Shown here piece by piece: positions 1-9,017 of a stretch of DNA of 64,000 bases. Position numbers and translations under genes: made by a program. The stretch covers positions 84,303-148,302 of the forward strand of contig NZ_QZXA01000012.1 in assembly GCF_003601985.1 (NCBI RefSeq). The letters run 5' to 3'. The stretch is from Mesorhizobium jarvisii. GTDB lineage: Bacteria; Pseudomonadota; Alphaproteobacteria; Rhizobiales; Rhizobiaceae. How positions within the stretch are numbered: position 1 is the stretch's first letter; the number at the start of each line of letters is the position of its first letter. The notes below the pieces were generated by a model. The model did no database searches. It was not told the origin of the DNA and saw only the letters and a list, made by a program, of their open reading frames with translations.

Positions 1-82
1 TGAAGTTACCGACCGGCATAGACGCCGGGAAGCGCCTGTAACTGCAACAACGAAAACCAAACAACATCAGGGAGGAAACACC

Positions 83-1207
83 ATGCGCATGAAAACCTTG
101 CTTCGGTCGACGGCAATCTGTCTGACGCTCGGCCTCGGCCTTGTCTCGAACGCCGCCTACGCCACTGACCCCGCCCAGGCGCTGACCGAGATCGGCCAGC
201 ATGTGATGAGCCTCGGACCGAACGGCGAGAAGCCGGAAGCCGCCTCGAGCGTCAAGCTTACCGATGAGGAACTGGCAAAGATCAAGGAGATGCATGCCAG
301 GGCCGCCATAGTCATGCACTATGCCGGCAACGACTGGTCGCAGGCGCAGATCGAAGGCCTCAAAGCGCAGTTCGCCACCATGGGGATCGAAGTCGTCGCC
401 GTCACCGACGCAGGCTTCAAGCCCGACAAGCAGGTGTCCGACCTCGAGACCGTCATGGCCCAGAAGCCCAATATAATCGTGTCCATTCCGACCGACCCGG
501 TCGCGACCGCGGCGGCTTACAAGGCGGCCGCCGACGCCGGCGCCAAGCTCGTGTTCATGGACAACGTGCCGAAAGGCTTCGTGGCCGGTAAGGACTACGT
601 CAGCTCCGTTTCTGCAGACAACTACGGCAACGGCGTCGCCACAGCGCACCTGCTGGCGCAGGCGCTTGGCGGCAAGGGCGATGTGGGGCTGATCTTCCAT
701 GCAGCCGACTTCTTCGTCACCAAGCAGCGCTACGACGCTGTCAAGAAGACGCTGGCCGAGAACTATCCGGACATCCACGTCGTTGCCGAGCAAGGCATCG
801 GCGGTCCCGACTTCTCAGGCGATGCCGAGAAGGCGGCTGGAGCTCTGCTCGTCGCCCATCCCAGCATCAAGGGCATCTGGGCGGTGTGGGATGTGCCCGC
901 GGAAGGCGTCATATCCGCCGCCCTCACCAATGGCCGGGACGATCTGGTGATCGTCAATTGCGACCTCGGCGAAAACGTCGCCATCAACATGGCGAGCGAC
1001 GGCCCGGTAAAGGGCCTGTCGGCGCAGCGGCCCTATGACCAAGGCGTGACCGAGGCCATGCTGGCCGGCTACGGCCTGCTTGGCAAGCAGGCGCCGGCCT
1101 ATGTCGCGCTGCCGGCACTGCCGGTAACCAAGGCCAATCTCGCCGATGCCTGGCAGCAGGTCTACCACAAGCCGGTCACCGACAAGATCAAGCAAAGCAT
1201 GCAGTAA
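83..1207 (+). CDS. Sugar ABC transporter periplasmic binding protein (ribose/CUT2 type)
   Basis: Captures a sugar or polyol in the periplasm and hands it to the membrane complex encoded just downstream. The 374-residue product starts with a Sec signal peptide (basic MRMK, hydrophobic stretch, cleavage near AAYA). The mature part follows the periplasmic-binding-protein fold of RbsB-like proteins: a VSIPTDP motif and a DNVPKGF stretch in the first lobe, then a C-terminal lobe. The start is supported by a GGGAGG Shine-Dalgarno at 70-75. It is the first gene of an importer/dehydrogenase operon. The ligand cannot be read from sequence; the linked GMC dehydrogenase and the Gfo/Idh remnant suggest a sugar or cyclitol. 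Family assignment is secure, substrate is not. Confidence 0.9.
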   Translation: MRMKTLLRSTAICLTLGLGLVSNAAYATDPAQALTEIGQHVMSLGPNGEKPEAASSVKLTDEELAKIKEMHARAAIVMHYAGNDWSQAQIEGLKAQFATMGIEVVAVTDAGFKPDKQVSDLETVMAQKPNIIVSIPTDPVATAAAYKAAADAGAKLVFMDNVPKGFVAGKDYVSSVSADNYGNGVATAHLLAQALGGKGDVGLIFHAADFFVTKQRYDAVKKTLAENYPDIHVVAEQGIGGPDFSGDAEKAAGALLVAHPSIKGIWAVWDVPAEGVISAALTNGRDDLVIVNCDLGENVAINMASDGPVKGLSAQRPYDQGVTEAMLAGYGLLGKQAPAYVALPALPVTKANLADAWQQVYHKPVTDKIKQSMQ

Positions 1208-1237
1208 ACTTCGCACACAGGTCCTCCCGGTGGCGAT

Positions 1238-1290
1238 GGTTCGGCCGAGTTCAAGCAGAAGCGCAGCGTTTCTGTCCGACAGGCCGAACC
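1238..1290 (+). other. Intercistronic hairpin after the binding-protein gene
   Basis: GGTTCGGCC (1238-1246) is the exact inverse of GGCCGAACC (1282-1290). It lies between the binding-protein stop and the ATPase start and has no T-run, so it is more likely an mRNA-stabilising or partial-termination structure than a full terminator. Confidence 0.45.
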
Positions 1291-1334
1291 AATCCCCCAC
1301 ACGACGCAACCTTTGTTTTGCCCCAGGTGTTGTC

Positions 1335-2900
1335 ATGACCACTGCCAACGCAGCCGAAGCCGTCCGAATGCGAAATGTCAGCATGCGTTTCGGCGGTGTC
1401 CGGGCGCTTGACGACGTTCATCTCGACGTTAGCCCGGGCGAAGTGCACGCGCTGCTCGGTGAGAACGGCGCCGGCAAGTCTACAATCCTGAAAATTCTCC
1501 GCGGCGTGCAGCCGCCAACCTCCGGCACGGTCGAGATCGGTAGCGTGCCGCTAGCCACCTTCACCGCCGAGGCCGCGCGCAATGCCGGTGTCGCTATGGC
1601 GTTCCAGGAAATGAGCCTGATTCCGACGCTGACGGTGGCGCAGAATGTCTTCCTCAACCGCGAGATCATGACCAGCTCCGGGCTCATCGACGACAGAACC
1701 GCGGTGGCCGAATCGCGAAAGCTTTTCGCGCGCATGGGCGTCGAGATTGACCCCAGCGCCAAGGTCTCCGACATTCCGGCTGGACACCGACAGCTCACCG
1801 AGATCGTCAAGGCGACATCGCAACCGTGCAAGGTCTTGGTGCTGGACGAGCCAACCACGGCGCTGTCGCAGAACGAGGTCGAGCGGCTCTTCGACTATGT
1901 GCGCCAGCTTCGCGGCCAGGGCGTCGCCATCGTCTATGTCTCGCACCGTATGGACGAGATCTTCCGCATCGCCGACCGCGCTACCATCTTGCGCGACGGC
2001 AAGCACATCATCACCGCGCCGATGTCAGAGTTCACGCTGGAATCGATGATCGCCCATATCATCGGCCGACGCTCTCGCGGCTTCTCCGACGTGGTGCGCG
2101 AGACGGCGATGATCGGCGAAGTGCTGCTCGAAACACGCGGCCTTTCGGGCTCCAGCAAGCCTATCGGTATCGATCTGACGCTTCGCCGCGGTGAAGTAGT
2201 CGGCGTCGCTGGCCTGCTGGGCAGTGGGCGCTCGTCGTTGGCGCGCGTGCTGGCCGGGGTCCAGCCGATGACTAGTGGCGAGATCCGGATCAAAGGCAAG
2301 GTGGTTTCGATCGCTAGGCCGCGAGATGCCATCGACGCCGGCATTGCGCTGGTGCCGGAAGATCGCGCACGGCAGGGATTCGTCGCCTTCCATTCGGTGG
2401 AAAGCAACATCGACCTGCCCAACCTTGATCGCCTTTCGACCAAGACATTGGTCGATCGCACCAAGTCGGCGGCACTGGCCGAAAGCTCGATCCAGCGCCT
2501 GCGCATCAAGACCGACTCGCGCAAGGCGACCATCAGGACACTGTCGGGCGGCAATGCGCAGAAGGTGGTCATCGCCAAATGGCTGGCGACCGAACCGGAG
2601 GTGCTGATCCTCGACGAACCAACCGCCGGTATCGACATTGGTTCGAAATCGGAGATCGTGACGCTGATCCGCAACCTCGCCAAATCCGGCAAGGCAATCC
2701 TGGTGCTGTCGTCGGAGTTGCAGGAACTGCTCGCCGCTTGCGATCGAATCCTGGTGATGTCGGAAGGCCGCGTCGTGCGCGACATCGCCCGTCACGACCT
2801 CGACGACGCCGCCAAGGTGGACTCGATCGACAGTCTTCAGCACGCCGAACAGAAACTCAACAAATTCATGCAGGAAGCCCGCGGAGGAATTATCCAATGA
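1335..2900 (+). CDS. Sugar ABC transporter ATP-binding protein (two-domain, CUT2)
   Basis: Cytoplasmic ATPase driving the sugar importer. The 521-residue protein has two tandem nucleotide-binding domains as in RbsA/MglA. Domain 1 has Walker A GENGAGKST and Walker B VLVLDEPTTAL. Domain 2 has a degenerate Walker A (GLLGSGRSS), the signature LSGGNAQK and Walker B VLILDEPTAGID. An asymmetric pair is normal for CUT2 ATPases, where one site is weak. ATG 1335 was chosen because the ABC domain begins about 12 codons later (VRMRNVSMRFGG); the longer open frame back to 1146 overlaps the binding-protein gene. The stop overlaps the permease start (ATGA at 2897-2900), so translation is coupled. Confidence 0.92.
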   Translation: MTTANAAEAVRMRNVSMRFGGVRALDDVHLDVSPGEVHALLGENGAGKSTILKILRGVQPPTSGTVEIGSVPLATFTAEAARNAGVAMAFQEMSLIPTLTVAQNVFLNREIMTSSGLIDDRTAVAESRKLFARMGVEIDPSAKVSDIPAGHRQLTEIVKATSQPCKVLVLDEPTTALSQNEVERLFDYVRQLRGQGVAIVYVSHRMDEIFRIADRATILRDGKHIITAPMSEFTLESMIAHIIGRRSRGFSDVVRETAMIGEVLLETRGLSGSSKPIGIDLTLRRGEVVGVAGLLGSGRSSLARVLAGVQPMTSGEIRIKGKVVSIARPRDAIDAGIALVPEDRARQGFVAFHSVESNIDLPNLDRLSTKTLVDRTKSAALAESSIQRLRIKTDSRKATIRTLSGGNAQKVVIAKWLATEPEVLILDEPTAGIDIGSKSEIVTLIRNLAKSGKAILVLSSELQELLAACDRILVMSEGRVVRDIARHDLDDAAKVDSIDSLQHAEQKLNKFMQEARGGIIQ

Positions 2901-3859
2901 CCGACACGGCCGCATCAGCCAGCAAATTCTCGGCACTGGCCAACTGGCGTGAATACATCATCTATATCGGCTTCGTGGTTATCTTCCTCGTCTTTGCCGC
3001 GACGCTTGGCGACAGGGGCTTTCTCGACCCCAACAACCTGTTGAACATTATCCGTCAGACCGCGATCATCGCCGTGGTCTCGGTGACGATGACCTTTGTG
3101 CTCAGCACCGGCGAGATCGACCTGTCGGTCGGGGCAGTCGCGGGCCTCGCTTCCGTCGCCACTGCAATGGGCATCGACCAGTTCGGCATCCCCGGCGGCA
3201 TCCTTTACGGCCTGGGCACCGGCGTCGTCGTCGGCGCCGTCAATGGCTGGCTGACCACCGGCATCGGAATTCCCTCGTTCCTCACCACGCTGGCCATGAT
3301 GGGCATCGCACGCGGCGTCGCCATGTGGATCAGCGGCACGGCGGCGATCCCCATACTGAGCAAGCCCTACGCGGCGGTCTTCGGCGCCGGCAACATCGGC
3401 CCGATACCAAGCCTGTTGGTCTGGGTGGCAATTATCGGCATCGCCGGCCACATCGTGCTTCGCCGCACCACGTTCGGACGACGCGTGCTGGCCACCGGCG
3501 GCAACGAGACATCGGCACGCTACTCCGGGGTCAACACCGCCTCTATAAAATTCCGCGTGCTGATGCTGTCGTCCGTGGCGGCCGCCTTGGCCGGCATGCT
3601 CTATGCGGGCCGTCTCCATTCCGGCCGCTTCCAGTTCGGCGAAGGCGACGAGCTTTCGGTGATCGCCGCAGCCGTGCTTGGCGGCACCAGCCTGTTCGGT
3701 GGTGCCGGCACGGTGGTCGGCTCTATCATGGGCGCGCTGATGATTGGCCTGATCAACAACGGCCTCGTGCTGATGGGACTGGAATTCAGCCAGCAGTTGA
3801 TCGCTCGCGGCGCCATCATCATCATTGCAGTCGCCATCAGCCAAACGCGCAAGCGTTAG
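2897..3859 (+). CDS. Sugar ABC transporter permease (CUT2, RbsC-like)
   Basis: Inner-membrane channel subunit of the importer. The 320-residue protein is mostly hydrophobic with about 8-10 membrane segments. It contains the family stretch STGEIDLSVGA near residue 70, the NGWLTT..GIPSFLTTL block, and the cytoplasmic loop ATGGNETSARYSGV that contacts the ATPase. ATG 2897 overlaps the upstream stop by four bases. The downstream 100 bases to the next gene hold no clear terminator, so the operon probably continues into the dehydrogenase genes. Confidence 0.92.
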   Translation: MTDTAASASKFSALANWREYIIYIGFVVIFLVFAATLGDRGFLDPNNLLNIIRQTAIIAVVSVTMTFVLSTGEIDLSVGAVAGLASVATAMGIDQFGIPGGILYGLGTGVVVGAVNGWLTTGIGIPSFLTTLAMMGIARGVAMWISGTAAIPILSKPYAAVFGAGNIGPIPSLLVWVAIIGIAGHIVLRRTTFGRRVLATGGNETSARYSGVNTASIKFRVLMLSSVAAALAGMLYAGRLHSGRFQFGEGDELSVIAAAVLGGTSLFGGAGTVVGSIMGALMIGLINNGLVLMGLEFSQQLIARGAIIIIAVAISQTRKR

Positions 3860-3962
3860 AGGGACCGAGGAGACCACAGGCTGGGCGTTGCCAGGCATCA
3901 GGCTTGTGGTGCGCAGGTCCGACGCGTCGACCCGAAAAGATAGTTGCAGCAAGGGACATGCC

Positions 3963-4622
3963 ATGTCTGACACCTTCTTCAATCCGCATCAGCGGGCCAC
4001 CGTGGAGGCCGCGATGGCCCGCATCATTCCAACCGACGATACTCCAGGCGCACGCGAAGCCGGTTGCGTGGACTTTGTCGACCGCTATCTCTCCGGTATC
4101 GGCTACATCTTCGCCAAGCCCGACGGCTCCGGCTTCGAAGTTCTCGAAGGCGCATCGGCCAAGGCCTGGATGCAGCGCATCGAAATCATGCGCCAACGCT
4201 ATGTCGCCGGACTGCTCGACCTCGACGCCCGCGCCCACGAGAGATTTTCGGCCAACTTCGTCGCGCTGGCGCCACAGCAGCAGGACGATATCCTCCACGA
4301 ACTGGAGCAGGCCGGCACGCGTGCGCCGACGACGCTCGCCGTCAACGACGCGCTCGCTGGTCCGGTTTCGCCCCAACCCGCGCTGCAGCAGACCTCAACG
4401 GAGGTCGATCTCGATTTCCTGCCGTTGCTGGTCACCCACACGCGCCAGGGTTTTTATGCCGACCCCATCTATGGCGGTAACAGGAACCGGATCGGCTGGG
4501 AGGTGATCGGTTTTCCCGGCCCCGCCTCGCTGAAGGATGTGCACACGGGCCGCTACACCACGCTGCAGTATTTCGCCGACGGCGAAGCCGATAAGGTCAG
4601 GGAGTTCCACGATGGCCTATAA
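3963..4622 (+). CDS. Gluconate 2-dehydrogenase subunit 3 family protein
   Basis: Small subunit of a membrane-associated FAD sugar dehydrogenase; partners of this family help fold or export a GMC flavoprotein. The 219-residue protein shows the family layout: FFNPHQRATVEAAMARIIP near the N-terminus, then PGAREAGCVDFVDRYL, and a C-terminal YADPIYGGNRNRIGWEVIGFPG block. No obvious N-terminal signal peptide or Tat RR motif is visible in this frame. Start ATG 3963 fits the family N-terminus. Its last 11 bases overlap the start of the GMC gene, indicating coupled production of the two subunits. A cytochrome c subunit, usual in gluconate/glucoside dehydrogenases, is not encoded next to it. Confidence 0.85.
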   Translation: MSDTFFNPHQRATVEAAMARIIPTDDTPGAREAGCVDFVDRYLSGIGYIFAKPDGSGFEVLEGASAKAWMQRIEIMRQRYVAGLLDLDARAHERFSANFVALAPQQQDDILHELEQAGTRAPTTLAVNDALAGPVSPQPALQQTSTEVDLDFLPLLVTHTRQGFYADPIYGGNRNRIGWEVIGFPGPASLKDVHTGRYTTLQYFADGEADKVREFHDGL

Positions 4623-6252
4623 GACTAAACCCGCGAGAACCGACGTCGTGATCATTGGCGCCGGCGCGTCCGGCGCCGCCGCAGCAAAGGTGCTTTGCGA
4701 AGCCGGTATCAAGGTGGTGGCCCTCGAAAAGGGGCCGTGGCGGAAGAAGGAAAGCTTTGGCGGTGACGAACTCGCCAACATCAATCGCTACAATCTGTGG
4801 CCGGACCCGATCCTCAATCCGCGCACCTGGCGCGAGACCGCCTCAGACGACGCGCGTTCCGAAATGTTTTGCCCGGTGCCGCAGATGGTTGGCGGCGGCA
4901 CCGTCCACTGGCAGGGTTGGTTGCCGCGCTTCACCGAGAACGATTTCCGCCTGCGCACCGTGGCCGGCGACCTGCCGGGCACCAGCCTTGCCGACTGGCC
5001 GATCACCTACGACGAGCTCGAGCCTTACTATCTCAAGGTAGAATGGGCATTTGGCGTGTCCGGCCAGCCCGGCGCCAACAAATTCGAGTCGCACCGCTCG
5101 GGCGGCTATCCGTGTCCGCCAATGCCGATGTCGCGCTATGCACAGAAGTTCATCAAGGGCTGCAACGCGCTTGGCTGGAACGCCTTCCCGACGCCGCAGG
5201 CCGCCTTGTCGCGCCCTTTCAACGGTCGCAAGGCGACGGTGGTCAGCGCTTTTGCACAGCAGCACGGGGACCCGACGGGAACGCGCTCGTCGGCGCTCAA
5301 CGTTTTCATCCCGGATGCCGTTGCAACCGGCAATTTCGAGCTGCGGCCGGACTGCGTGGTTCGCGAACTTACTCTGGACAGCCAAGGCAACATCAAGGCA
5401 GCGATCTACCAGGACGCCGACGGCAACACGATAGAGCAGGAGGCTGATCTGTTCATTCTTGCCTGCGGCGCGATGGAAACCGCACGCCTGATGCTGCTGT
5501 CGAAGTCCGGACGCTTCCCCACCGGCGTTGCCAATGGCAGCGACATGGTCGGGCGCAACGTTACGTTTCACGAATATTCGGCAGCGGTCGGCACCTATGA
5601 CGATCCGGTCTATGCCTGGGCCGGCGGCGGCTATGTCAGCGCTTCGACCTTCCAACATTACGAACATGACGCATCGCGCGGCTTCGTCTCCGGCGGGCAC
5701 ATCGCGGTGGCGGGCGTCGGCATCCCGCTGCCCATCAACTGGCGCATGCCGGGCACGCCTTCTTGGGGCGCCGAGGCTAAGAAGAACGACCGCGACCACT
5801 TCAGCCATTCGCTGGCGATTGCCATGGTGCTGCACGACATGCCCCAGCACGACAATCGCATAGACCTCGACGAAACGGTGGTCGACGCCTGGGGACTGCC
5901 GGTCGCGCGCGTGACAATCAAGCCGCACCAGAACGATCTCGACCAGGGACGCTTCCTGATCGATCGCGGTGCCGACATTCTGGAGGCCAGCGGCGCTTTG
6001 ACCATCCGCAAGGTCTATGCTGACCGCGTCACCGGCAATTGCTCGCACCAGCATGGCACGGCGCGGATGGGCGACGACGGGGCGACCTCGGTGCTCAACA
6101 GATGGTGCCGGGCGCACGAAGTCGAGAACCTCTACGCAGTCGACGGATCGCCTTTCCCGACCGGCACTGGCGCCAACCCGACGCTGACCATCATGGCCAA
6201 TGCCTGGCGCGTCGCCGACAAGATCATCGCCGAACGCGGGGCGGCAGCGTGA
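4612..6252 (+). CDS. GMC-family FAD-dependent sugar dehydrogenase, large subunit
   Basis: Flavoprotein that oxidises a sugar or polyol alcohol group, passing electrons to a carrier. The 546-residue protein has the N-terminal dinucleotide motif VIIGAGASGAAAA (about residues 13-25), the GGGTVHWQGW block typical of gluconate/glucoside dehydrogenase large subunits, and the C-terminal catalytic region with CSHQHGTARMG and VDGSPFPTGTGANPTLT, where His and Asn act on the substrate. The start at 4612 lies inside the end of the small-subunit gene. Family members include gluconate 2-dehydrogenase and glucoside 3-dehydrogenase; with a sugar importer upstream, oxidation of the imported sugar is the likely role. 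Exact substrate unknown. Confidence 0.88.
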   Translation: MAYKTKPARTDVVIIGAGASGAAAAKVLCEAGIKVVALEKGPWRKKESFGGDELANINRYNLWPDPILNPRTWRETASDDARSEMFCPVPQMVGGGTVHWQGWLPRFTENDFRLRTVAGDLPGTSLADWPITYDELEPYYLKVEWAFGVSGQPGANKFESHRSGGYPCPPMPMSRYAQKFIKGCNALGWNAFPTPQAALSRPFNGRKATVVSAFAQQHGDPTGTRSSALNVFIPDAVATGNFELRPDCVVRELTLDSQGNIKAAIYQDADGNTIEQEADLFILACGAMETARLMLLSKSGRFPTGVANGSDMVGRNVTFHEYSAAVGTYDDPVYAWAGGGYVSASTFQHYEHDASRGFVSGGHIAVAGVGIPLPINWRMPGTPSWGAEAKKNDRDHFSHSLAIAMVLHDMPQHDNRIDLDETVVDAWGLPVARVTIKPHQNDLDQGRFLIDRGADILEASGALTIRKVYADRVTGNCSHQHGTARMGDDGATSVLNRWCRAHEVENLYAVDGSPFPTGTGANPTLTIMANAWRVADKIIAERGAAA

Positions 6253-6318
6253 TGGCGGGCGGGAGGCCGCCAAGGCCGCCCGCCACGTCCCCGATCGACC
6301 GCAGCAATGGAGAGCGCC

Positions 6319-6544
6319 ATGAGCGGCAACCGTTTCGCTGGAAGGCGTGGCCGAATCCGCCTCGGGATGGTAGGCGGCGGCGAAGGAGCCTTCATCGGCG
6401 CGGTGCACCGCATCGCCGCCCGGCTCGACGATCGCTACGACCTGGTCGCGGGAGCCTTGTCTTCGGACGCGGGGCGCGCGGCGCGATCCTCTGCGCTACT
6501 CGGTCGACGCCATCGAGAAACTGAACGCCAGTGCAATCGGATAA
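6319..6544 (+). pseudogene. Broken Gfo/Idh/MocA oxidoreductase start, joined to a foreign tail
   Basis: ATG 6319 opens a clear NAD-binding N-terminus (IRLGMVGGGEGAFIGAVHR, then RYDLVAGALSSDAGRAA), the usual start of sugar-linked Gfo/Idh/MocA dehydrogenases of about 380 residues. Homology stops near 6480. One frame over, 6485-6544 reads DPLRYSVDAIEKLNASAIG and stop, which resembles the end of a sugar-metabolism protein (perhaps a xylose-isomerase-like epimerase). The simplest reading is an internal deletion that removed the rest of the oxidoreductase and most of the next gene. The original frame runs on to 6648 without family similarity. The identity of the tail is inference. Confidence 0.65.
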
Positions 6545-6625
6545 CAGAGTGGTCGCGAACGGGATGTTTTGGACAGGTCGCTAATCGGCCATGGGGGTTC
6601 ACTCGCGAGCACCGGTGGCCCTCTT

Positions 6626-7612
6626 CTAAGGAGAAAGCGTTTTCATGAGCTTGATGACTTCTTTATGCCGCTCAAGATACAACTCAGCCGCTAACGAGCG
6701 AACAGGCTTGGTGGCGGAATACCAATCGCCATTGATGGGCCGGGATATTTGAGCGAGCCGCCAGCTTGTCCACGGCCGGATGTGGTTCCAACGCTTGGCG
6801 CTATAGAAGGCCCATATGACGCTTGGATCTTGCTTAGTATGGGCCTGATGCTGGCGAACTGACACCCACTCGCCGCCAGACAGGCGCAACGCTTTTCGGG
6901 CCGCCTTAGCCTCATCAGACGTAATCTGAAGCTCGCCATGCAGATGCAGCTTATTGTGATCCGAGACCTCCAGCGCGAACCACCTATCTACCTTGCGCCC
7001 AAGCGATCCTTCCAGCTGCCTGGCGATACGCTTAGACAGCCACCCGGCAGTTGATCCCTGTCCCCTAGCGCTCGCCTCGACGTCGTCGGACAGGCGCAGC
7101 GTGAAGGCCTGCACCTCTCCTTGTGATCGAAGAGCATGGTGGAACCACTCCAGCCGAGCAGGATCACTCAGGTCGCGCCAGGGCGCCGGGACAACGTGCT
7201 TGCGCAGGCCGTTGACGATCACATCATAGTCGCGCCAGAACCGGGCCTGTCGACGCTCTTCTGCATCGGTCAGGTTCTCGTGCTTGTAGGGTGTGCTGGA
7301 GGGCATGTGGTCGTTGATTATGTGAAGGACAGGGAACAGAGGGTGAGAGGGTGTAGCGTAAGTAACTGAAGTCCCTCCAGTCGAACGCAGCTTGTCTAAC
7401 TCCGCAACCGCTTGGAAAAGCGGGCGAAACAGAGCGTCGCGATAGACGGATTTGACACGTGTTCTCTTTACTTTGTTGTCAACCCGCTCCTCTGCTTCGA
7501 GGGCGTTGAGTGCGTTTAGATCATCGTCACTGAGGGTGTCGAAGTCGTCATTGTCGCCGCTTGTGTTCTGAATATGCGCCTGGCAACCAGGCGCGGAACC
7601 GCTATAATCCAT
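6626..7612 (-). CDS. Putative rolling-circle (HUH-type) replication/mobilisation nuclease
   Basis: Not a gene I can name, but its 328 residues carry the three motifs of HUH single-strand nucleases in order: a motif-1-like AFTLRLS (about 169-175), a central HLH embedded in KLHLHGEL (His223, His225), and AFYSAKRW with a YxxK motif (Tyr270, Lys273), the candidate nicking tyrosine. The N-terminus is acidic (NDDFDTLSDDDLNALNALEAEE). ATG 7612 is chosen over the upstream frame because the stretch before it is a hairpin (7629-7669); GTG 7615 is an alternative. It lies in the accessory island with no recognised partner. If real, it would nick DNA at a specific origin. Function is inferred from motifs only. 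Confidence 0.6.
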   Translation of the reverse strand: MDYSGSAPGCQAHIQNTSGDNDDFDTLSDDDLNALNALEAEERVDNKVKRTRVKSVYRDALFRPLFQAVAELDKLRSTGGTSVTYATPSHPLFPVLHIINDHMPSSTPYKHENLTDAEERRQARFWRDYDVIVNGLRKHVVPAPWRDLSDPARLEWFHHALRSQGEVQAFTLRLSDDVEASARGQGSTAGWLSKRIARQLEGSLGRKVDRWFALEVSDHNKLHLHGELQITSDEAKAARKALRLSGGEWVSVRQHQAHTKQDPSVIWAFYSAKRWNHIRPWTSWRLAQISRPINGDWYSATKPVRSLAAELYLERHKEVIKLMKTLSP

Positions 7613-7628
7613 CACATCACCATCTGAT

Positions 7629-7669
7629 AAGACCGGTCGCGTTTGGGAGACGCCGGCCGGTCTTTTTTT
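7629..7669 (+). terminator. Terminator-like hairpin with T-run, upstream of the HUH-protein gene
   Basis: AAGACCGG (7629-7636) pairs with CCGGTCTT (7657-7664), with an inner GCGT/ACGC stem (7639-7642, 7650-7653) around a 7-base loop, followed by seven T (7663-7669). On the plus strand this is a textbook intrinsic terminator. On the minus strand it lies in the leader of the HUH-protein gene, so it may also be a regulatory or element-boundary structure. Confidence 0.55.
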
Positions 7670-7699
7670 GCTGGTGAGGGTTATAGCGAAAACCATCCG

Positions 7700-9017
7700 G
7701 CCTGTTCGTCGGGGTTGTCACTTTCCTGAAGCAAATGATGGCGTCGACCTGTTCGCTGCGGCCGACGACCGGATCAGTGCGACGAGCCATGGTTGGGCGC
7801 GCCCAAGGAAATCACCGGAAGGCCGTGGACAACCAAGGCGCGTATTTGTCCAATCAACTGTCGAATTCCTGACCACTGATCTATTCGCTCACTCGCACAG
7901 GCACCGGTGCTACTTGGTCTTTAAGCGCGCGCTGTGGGTGCTCGTCTCTACGCGATGACTCGGTTGGGCCTCCATATTAGATAAGCGTCTATCTGGCTCG
8001 GGAGCTCTATTGAGCGTAGTCGTTGAATCGCTATTTAGCCCTTGGGCTCTTTAGCGTTGCCTAGGCTGGTAGCTCTTCGAGGTAGCTGGCATCAGGGAAG
8101 CGCTGTGACTGCTATTCGCGGTCTGGCCGCTGTCTCTCGACGTTGGAGTGTGTCGTCTGCTGCTGGTGAGCTTGCCTGTCAGTTTTAGGGGTGCGTTCGT
8201 CTGGTTGCGGGAGTGCGAAAAATTAAATTCGGGGGTTGGTTTGTCAACCGGATGCCAACTTAGTGGAAACTAGTTGTCATGTGGCGAATGATGACTTTAC
8301 AGGAAGTGGTTTACATCGGCGTAAACCGTGGCCTGGGTGGGGATGGACCTGGCCTGGGGAATGGTTGACCTGCTGGTTGCCGGCGCCAACCGTCAGGCTT
8401 GAAGTCGACTGCATCCCATGAGGAGAGGCGCTTCCGTTTTTCAGATCTTGGTGGCGCCAGGACGCATCCGGATAGATAAACCGCTATTTTTCCTAGGACA
8501 TCGCTTTTTCCAAGGGCAACGTTCTGGGGCATTTTGCCCATACAGGGATGTTGGTTGGTTCCTGGGGATTCGCATTGGCAGATCATGAGCACGGCACCTT
8601 CTAGCTTATGTGTAGGTGCGGCTCACCGATCTTGCGCCGGCGGTTCTCCGATGCGTTCGACAACCCGCTCTAGACCAAGGACAAGGTCCACGCCAATGAG
8701 GAAGAGGCAAGGGCTGCGCTGACGGCGATCCGGCGCGCCCTGCACCACGGCGAATACACTACGAGAACCTGTCTCCCGAAATGGGAATTGAGCGGCTAAC
8801 CGAATACGGAGAGTTCTGACAGATCTCGGCGCGGGTGCTCTACAAACATTATATTAGCGTTTACTAACTTTTGAAGGTGTCAGGCAAGTGTAGGCACAGT
8901 GGTCGATACCAGGTTGGTCCAAGGCAAAATAAAGATAGTTGCAAATACATCACGCACTTTTAACACCGTCCCGGCTATTGTCGTGGATGAGGGGTTTACT
9001 TGGTTTGGGAGAAATAC
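7700..9017. other. Gene-poor accessory stretch, 1.3 kb
   Basis: No open frame here looks like a real protein: the candidates are short, overlap on both strands and have poor composition. The base composition is less GC-rich than the flanks. At about 8671-8770 a plus-strand frame reads like a worn coding remnant (KVHANEEEARAALTAIRRAL), interrupted by stops on both sides, of unrecognised origin. The only other structure seen is two inverted repeats near 8.23-8.33 kb, listed separately, and the leader of the outer-membrane protein gene at the right end. Confidence 0.5.
8234..8327. repeat. Two short inverted repeats in the gene-poor stretch
   Basis: GGTTG / CAACC with a 6-base spacer at 8234-8249, and GGTTTAC / GTAAACC with spacer ATCGGC at 8308-8327 (perfect 7-base arms). 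They lie about 600 bases upstream of the HUH-protein gene. They could be operators or a nicking-site hairpin; nothing proves either. Confidence 0.4.

Noticed and set aside
815..1384. Long minus-strand open frame opposite the first sugar-binding gene (and many similar long antisense frames, for example 4843-6408 and 29838-31694)
   Set aside because: High GC leaves antisense frames open; they lack family features and overlap well-supported genes on the other strand.
7668..7958. Plus-strand open frame of 96 codons right of the HUH-protein gene
   Set aside because: Composition and lack of any motif or ribosome site make it look random; it begins in the poly-T of the hairpin.
8236..8421. Short frame across the inverted repeats
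   Set aside because: No ribosome site, no family features, and the inverted repeats better explain the region.
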